A model generated the notes under the pieces. The model was not told the DNA's origin, did not search any database, and saw only the letters and a list, made by a program, of their open reading frames with translations. Position numbers and translations under genes: made by a program. Positions 60,561-64,000 of a stretch of 64,000 nt of DNA are shown here, in pieces. Position 1 is the stretch's first letter. The number at the start of each line of letters is the position of its first letter. Source of the DNA: JADGHX01 sp037200125 (GTDB taxonomy: Bacteria > Pseudomonadota > Gammaproteobacteria > Steroidobacterales > Steroidobacteraceae); the NCBI GenBank assembly GCA_037200125.1, contig JBBCGS010000003.1, positions 992,001-1,056,000 on the forward strand. Direction: 5' to 3'.

Positions 60561-61493
60561 TCAGCGACTGACCGGCTGCTGCTCGTTCGCGGGAATCGCA
60601 TTCACGTCGGCGACGATGAGCGTGCCCGTGCCTTCGTTCGTGAACACTTCACCGAGAATGCCTTCGGGCGACTTGTACGACACCACGTGCACGCGACGCA
60701 CGCCGCCCCGAATCGCTTCCTCGATCGCGCGCGCCTTCGGCAGCATGCCTTCGACGATGCGCTTCTCGTCCTTCAGGCGCTTGAGACCTTTGAGATCCGT
60801 GTAGGAGATGAGCGAACCCGCATCGTCGACACGCTCGAGAATCCCCGGTGCGCCCGTGCACAGGATCATCTTCTCCGCATCGAGCGAGGCACCGAGCGCC
60901 GCCGCCACGGTGTCCGCGTTGATATTGAGCAGCGTGCCCTGCTCATCCGCCGAGAGCGGGCTCACGACCGGCATCAGGCCGTTGTCGAGCAGCTTGCGAA
61001 TCACGGTGGTATCCATACCGACGATGTCGCCGACGAAGCCGTAATCGACCACCTGCCCATCGTCCAGCTTCACCGGCGCGCGGCGATGCGCGCGGATGAG
61101 CCCCGCATCCACGCCGCTCACGCCGACCGCGTCGATGTCGAGCTGGCGGCAGATCGCGAGAATGCGCGTGTTGATGAGTCCGCTCAGCACCATCGCGGTG
61201 ACGTCGATGGACTTCTGGTCCGTGACGCGCCGGCCCTGGACCATGCGCGTCTCGAGGCCGAGCGCGTTCTGCAGCTCCGTCACCTGAGGGCCGCCGCCGT
61301 GAACCATCACGACGCGCACGCCGAAGTAATGCAGGATCGCGATCTGCTCCATCAGCACCCGGGTGGAGTCGGTGTCGGCGAACACGCCGCCACCGGCCTT
61401 CACGATGAAGGTCTTGCCCTTGTACATGCGGATGTACGGAGCGGCGCTCTTCAGCGCGGCGATGGCGAGAGTCTGGTCGGAACGATTCATCAT
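60561..61493 (-). CDS. argB: acetylglutamate kinase
   Basis: A 310-residue amino-acid kinase that phosphorylates N-acetylglutamate. The substrate/ATP loops FIVKAGGGVFAD (about 28-39) and VVMVHGGGPQV (about 61-71) and the C-terminal kinase motifs are present. The length and C-terminal region (EGILGEVFTNEGTGTLI) resemble the kinase half of the vertebrate-like ArgB/NAGS group seen in xanthomonads, but here without the fused acetyltransferase domain. It starts 2 bp after the transcarbamylase stop. Confidence 0.92.
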   Translation of the reverse strand: MMNRSDQTLAIAALKSAAPYIRMYKGKTFIVKAGGGVFADTDSTRVLMEQIAILHYFGVRVVMVHGGGPQVTELQNALGLETRMVQGRRVTDQKSIDVTAMVLSGLINTRILAICRQLDIDAVGVSGVDAGLIRAHRRAPVKLDDGQVVDYGFVGDIVGMDTTVIRKLLDNGLMPVVSPLSADEQGTLLNINADTVAAALGASLDAEKMILCTGAPGILERVDDAGSLISYTDLKGLKRLKDEKRIVEGMLPKARAIEEAIRGGVRRVHVVSYKSPEGILGEVFTNEGTGTLIVADVNAIPANEQQPVSR

Positions 61494-61495
61494 CT

Positions 61496-62497
61496 TCAGC
61501 TTCCCTTGAGCAGCTTGTAGAGCACCGCCATCTGTACGACGAGGCGGTTGTAGGCTTCGCGTTGCACGACGCTGCGTGGGCCGTCGAGCACTTCATCGGC
61601 CACCGCGGTATTGCGACGGACCGGCATGCAATGCATGAGCCGGCAGTCGGTCGCCGCGTTGGCGAACCAATCATTCCTCACGCACCAGTCGGTGAGGTTC
61701 GCGCGCAGGCGGCCGTCCGCTTCCGGATCGCCGTAGTGCCGCGTCGAGCCCCACTCCTTCGCGTACAGCACGTGCGCGCCTTCGAGCGCTTCGCGACGAT
61801 CGTTCGTCTCGCGCACCGAGCCGCCGGAGGCTTCCGCGGCCTTACGCGCCTTGTTCATGATCTCGGGCGGTAGCGCGTAGCCGTCGGGCCGCGCCACGAC
61901 GACTTCCATGCCGCGCTGAGCAGCCATGTGAAGCGCGGCGGCCGGAACCGCGAGCGGCAGGCCGCGCGGATGATAGACCCAGGACAGCACGAACTTGCCG
62001 TTCCGCGCGACGCCGAGCTCATCCATCGTCTTCCAGTCCGCAAGCGCCTGGCACGGATGGTTCATCGCCGACTCGAGATTGATCAGCGGCTTCGTGACCA
62101 CTTCCGCGATCGCGTTGAAAGTGGTCTCGTTGAGATCGTGTTGCAGGTCCTTGCCGTCCGCGAACGCGCGAACGCCCAGCGCGTCACAGTAGGACGCGAG
62201 CACGGGAATGCCTTCGCGCACGTGCTCCGCCGCCGCGCCATTCATCACCGCGCCGAGGCGCGTTTCGAGCTGCCAGGTGCCCTGCCCCGGCGTGACTACG
62301 AATGACGTGCCGCCGAGCTTCGACATGCCCGCCTGGAACGAGGCGAGCGTGCGCAGCGACGGATTGAAAAACACGAGGCCGAGAATCTTGCCAGCCAGTG
62401 CCGCGGGCTCGGGCGACGTTTCAAGGCGCCGCGCGAGCTCGAGTAGATCGCGCACTTCATCGCGAGAAAAATCCGCCAGGTCGAGGAAGCGTTTCAT
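61496..62497 (-). CDS. argF': N-acetylornithine carbamoyltransferase-type transcarbamylase
   Basis: A 333-residue transcarbamylase. The carbamoyl-phosphate motif reads FFNPSLRT-x3-SF and the ornithine-side motif is HCMPVRRN, as in the acetylornithine enzyme of Xanthomonas, rather than the HCLPA-x-RG type of ornithine carbamoyltransferase. MNHPCQALAD is the HPxQ motif. It would make N-acetylcitrulline, needing a deacetylase acting later. The ATG overlaps the argD stop (ATGA). A succinylornithine variant is the main alternative. Confidence 0.85.
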   Translation of the reverse strand: MKRFLDLADFSRDEVRDLLELARRLETSPEPAALAGKILGLVFFNPSLRTLASFQAGMSKLGGTSFVVTPGQGTWQLETRLGAVMNGAAAEHVREGIPVLASYCDALGVRAFADGKDLQHDLNETTFNAIAEVVTKPLINLESAMNHPCQALADWKTMDELGVARNGKFVLSWVYHPRGLPLAVPAAALHMAAQRGMEVVVARPDGYALPPEIMNKARKAAEASGGSVRETNDRREALEGAHVLYAKEWGSTRHYGDPEADGRLRANLTDWCVRNDWFANAATDCRLMHCMPVRRNTAVADEVLDGPRSVVQREAYNRLVVQMAVLYKLLKGS

Positions 62498-63672
62498 GGA
62501 AGGTGCGACAGCGCGTCGGCAAGCATGTCGACGTGCTGTTCCTCGAGGATGAACGGCGGCAGCAGCCGCAGGATGTTCGGGTCCGTGCTCGTGCCCGCGA
62601 GGATGCCCACGTCGAGAAGCTGTGCATGGATTTCCTTCGCCGGCTTCGTCGTGCGCAGGCCGAGCAGCAAGCCCTCGCCCTGAACGCCGGTCACCGGCCC
62701 CACGATGCAGGTCTTGCGGATGTAGTCCGACACCTTGCGCACGTTCGCCAGCAGATGCTGCGACTCGATGGCTTCGATGCACGCTTCGATGGCCGCGCAC
62801 CTGCCATCGGGCCGCCACCGTAAGTCGTACCGAGCGAATCCAGCTTGATCGCCGCGGACACTTTCGGTGAGGTAAGCAGCGCGGCGCACGGGAAGCCGTT
62901 ACCCAGCGCCTTCGCCGCCGTGATCATGTCCGGCTTCACGCCGTACAGGTTCGCGGCGAACGGGTGACCGACGCGGCCGGTGCCACATTGCACTTCGTCG
63001 AAGACGAGCAGCGCGCCGGTTTCGTCGCACCGCTTGCGGAGCGCGGCAAGGTATTCCTTGCCGAAGTCATACGCGCCCGCGAGACCCTGCACGGGCTCGA
63101 TGATCACGGCGGGCCGTGTTCTCGGTGACGTGCTTCGCGATGGCGTCGATGTCCTTGCGCGGCATGAAGCTCACGTCGAACGGCGTGCGCGGGAGCGCAT
63201 ACCACTTCTGCGCGGCGCCCCACGTGAGCGCGCCAGCGGCGGCCGTGCGGCCGTGAAAGCTGTATTCGAGCGCGGCGACGTGCGTGCGCTTCGGGTTGAT
63301 GCGGAACGCCATCTTCATGGCGTTCTCGTTCGCCCTCGGCGGCCGCTGTTCACGAAGAACACGCGGTCGAAGCCGCCGCCGGCGAAGGCGGTGAGGCGAT
63401 CGGCGGCGCGCTTGCGCACGTCCATCGGCACGGCGTTGCTCTGGAAGTTGCAGGTCTTCGCCTGTTCGGCGATCGCGCGCGTCCAGCCCGGGTGTCCGTA
63501 ACCCAGGGCCGCGACCGCGTGGCCGCCATACAGATCGAGCACGCGTTCACCCACCGCGCGTGAGCAGCCACACGCCTTCACCGGAGACGACGTCCACCGG
63601 ATACTGGGCAAACACCGGGGCGAGGTGATCCACGCTGCCCGAGGGCTTCATCGACTGTGCGTCGGCGTTCAT
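62494..63672 (-). pseudogene. argD: acetylornithine aminotransferase, broken by several frameshifts
   Basis: A class-III PLP aminotransferase whose parts are all present but in changing frames. Segments read in order: MNADAQSMKPSG... from ATG 63672; GERVLDLYGGHAVAALGYGHP; KMAFRINPKRTH; VIIEPVQGLAGAYD, FDEVQCGTGR and the PLP-Lys segment TAAKALGNGFP; then GPVTGVQGEGLLLGLR to the end. Frame breaks fall near 63550, 63340 (two extra bases), 63110 and 62805. Conserved protein on both sides of each break argues for sequence errors rather than a decayed gene. Its stop overlaps the next start (ATGA). Confidence 0.85.
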
Positions 63673-63720
63673 AGGGTCTTCTACTTTCTCGGGCCCGCTT
63701 CGGCGAGCCCAGTTGTCGGG

Positions 63721-64000
63721 TCAGGTCCAGCCGGCCGCGGGGGCCGTGAGGCCTGCGGTTTCCGGCAAGCCGTGGATTCGGTTCATCCATTGCACGGCGC
63801 CGCCGGCCGCGCCCTTGTTCAGGTTGTCGACCGTGCACATCACGGCGATCGTCTTGCCCGAGACGGCGGCGGAGAGATGCGCGTAGTTGCTCGCGACGAT
63901 TTCCTTCACGCGCGGCGCGCTTGTCGGTGACACGCACGAACGGCGAATGCGAGTAGAAATCGCGCAAGGCCGCAATGACGCCCTTCGTGTCGATGGTCGA
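63721..64000 (-). CDS. argC: N-acetyl-gamma-glutamyl-phosphate reductase, C-terminal part, frameshifted
   Basis: The C-terminal 90 or so residues of ArgC, running off the window edge. The signature VDNLNKGAAGGAVQWMN is clear. Upstream, LRDFYSHSPFVRVTD is in a different frame; one extra base near 63920-63923 would restore the usual continuation SAPRVKEIVA. The catalytic Cys lies outside the window. It is the first visible gene of the arg operon. Confidence 0.82.
   Translation of the reverse strand, partial: RPSTRRASLRPCAISTRIRRSCVSPTSAPRVKEIVASNYAHLSAAVSGKTIAVMCTVDNLNKGAAGGAVQWMNRIHGLPETAGLTAPAAGWT

Noticed and set aside
1..64000. tRNA, rRNA, CRISPR arrays and insertion sequences
   Set aside because: No T-loop and acceptor pairs, rRNA blocks, regularly spaced direct repeats or transposase genes were seen. 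The repeats present are palindromes, not CRISPR-like.

Overview
The window is 64 kb of dense, GC-rich (about two thirds G+C by eye) chromosome from a Gram-negative bacterium. The gene set points to a gammaproteobacterium, probably near Xanthomonadales or Steroidobacterales. It has TamA/TamB, an LptM-type lipoprotein, NudC, a PA0069-type radical SAM gene, a P-II/sigma-54 nitrogen signal and an arginine operon with an N-acetylornithine-type transcarbamylase. No rRNA, tRNA, transposase, phage gene or CRISPR array is visible. Most of the window is ordinary core metabolism and envelope biology. The unusual material lies in the intergenic spacers and in a few odd proteins.

Layout. 0-5 kb: an SOS-box-controlled radical SAM gene, an MFS exporter and a hybrid sensor kinase. 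5-12 kb: a DUF885 peptidase-like lipoprotein, small membrane proteins, an alpha/beta hydrolase, threonine deaminase, and a divergent phosphoesterase/nucleotidyltransferase pair. 12-21 kb: an FHA coiled-coil protein, a hydrolase-fold protein lacking its nucleophile, a DUF4412 protein, a glyoxalase-fold protein with a histone-like tail, an S9 peptidase and an internally deleted epimerase. 21-27 kb: a putrescine/spermidine ABC transporter operon ending in an aminobutyraldehyde dehydrogenase. 27-34 kb: a TonB receptor divergent from an LTA-synthase-like gene, an ECF sigma factor and a FecR-type regulator. 34-38 kb: acetolactate synthase subunits in divergent orientation, with glyoxalase I and an EamA transporter behind the large subunit. 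38-43 kb: quinone reductase, an EAL protein, a ferredoxin, P-II and a ferredoxin reductase. 43-49 kb: a secreted metalloprotease, two isoaspartyl peptidases, and an FlhC-like regulator divergent from an apparent FlhD-like partner. 49-57 kb: NudC, an NRDE protein, TamA and TamB. 57-64 kb: LptM, a thioesterase, maleylacetoacetate isomerase, a TrmA-family methyltransferase and the operon argC-argD-argF'-argB-argH.

The spacers carry two families of long palindromes. Family 1 has three copies (about 6.7, 11.9 and 21.0 kb). All lie between convergent genes and abut stop codons. Family 2 has two copies (about 37.0 and 56.5 kb). They share a hairpin core but sit inside outer stems of unrelated sequence. 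A third, smaller double-hairpin element occurs at 25.6 and 33.6 kb. The last 1.2 kb (argD, argC) carries a cluster of single-base indels that looks more like poor sequence than real decay.
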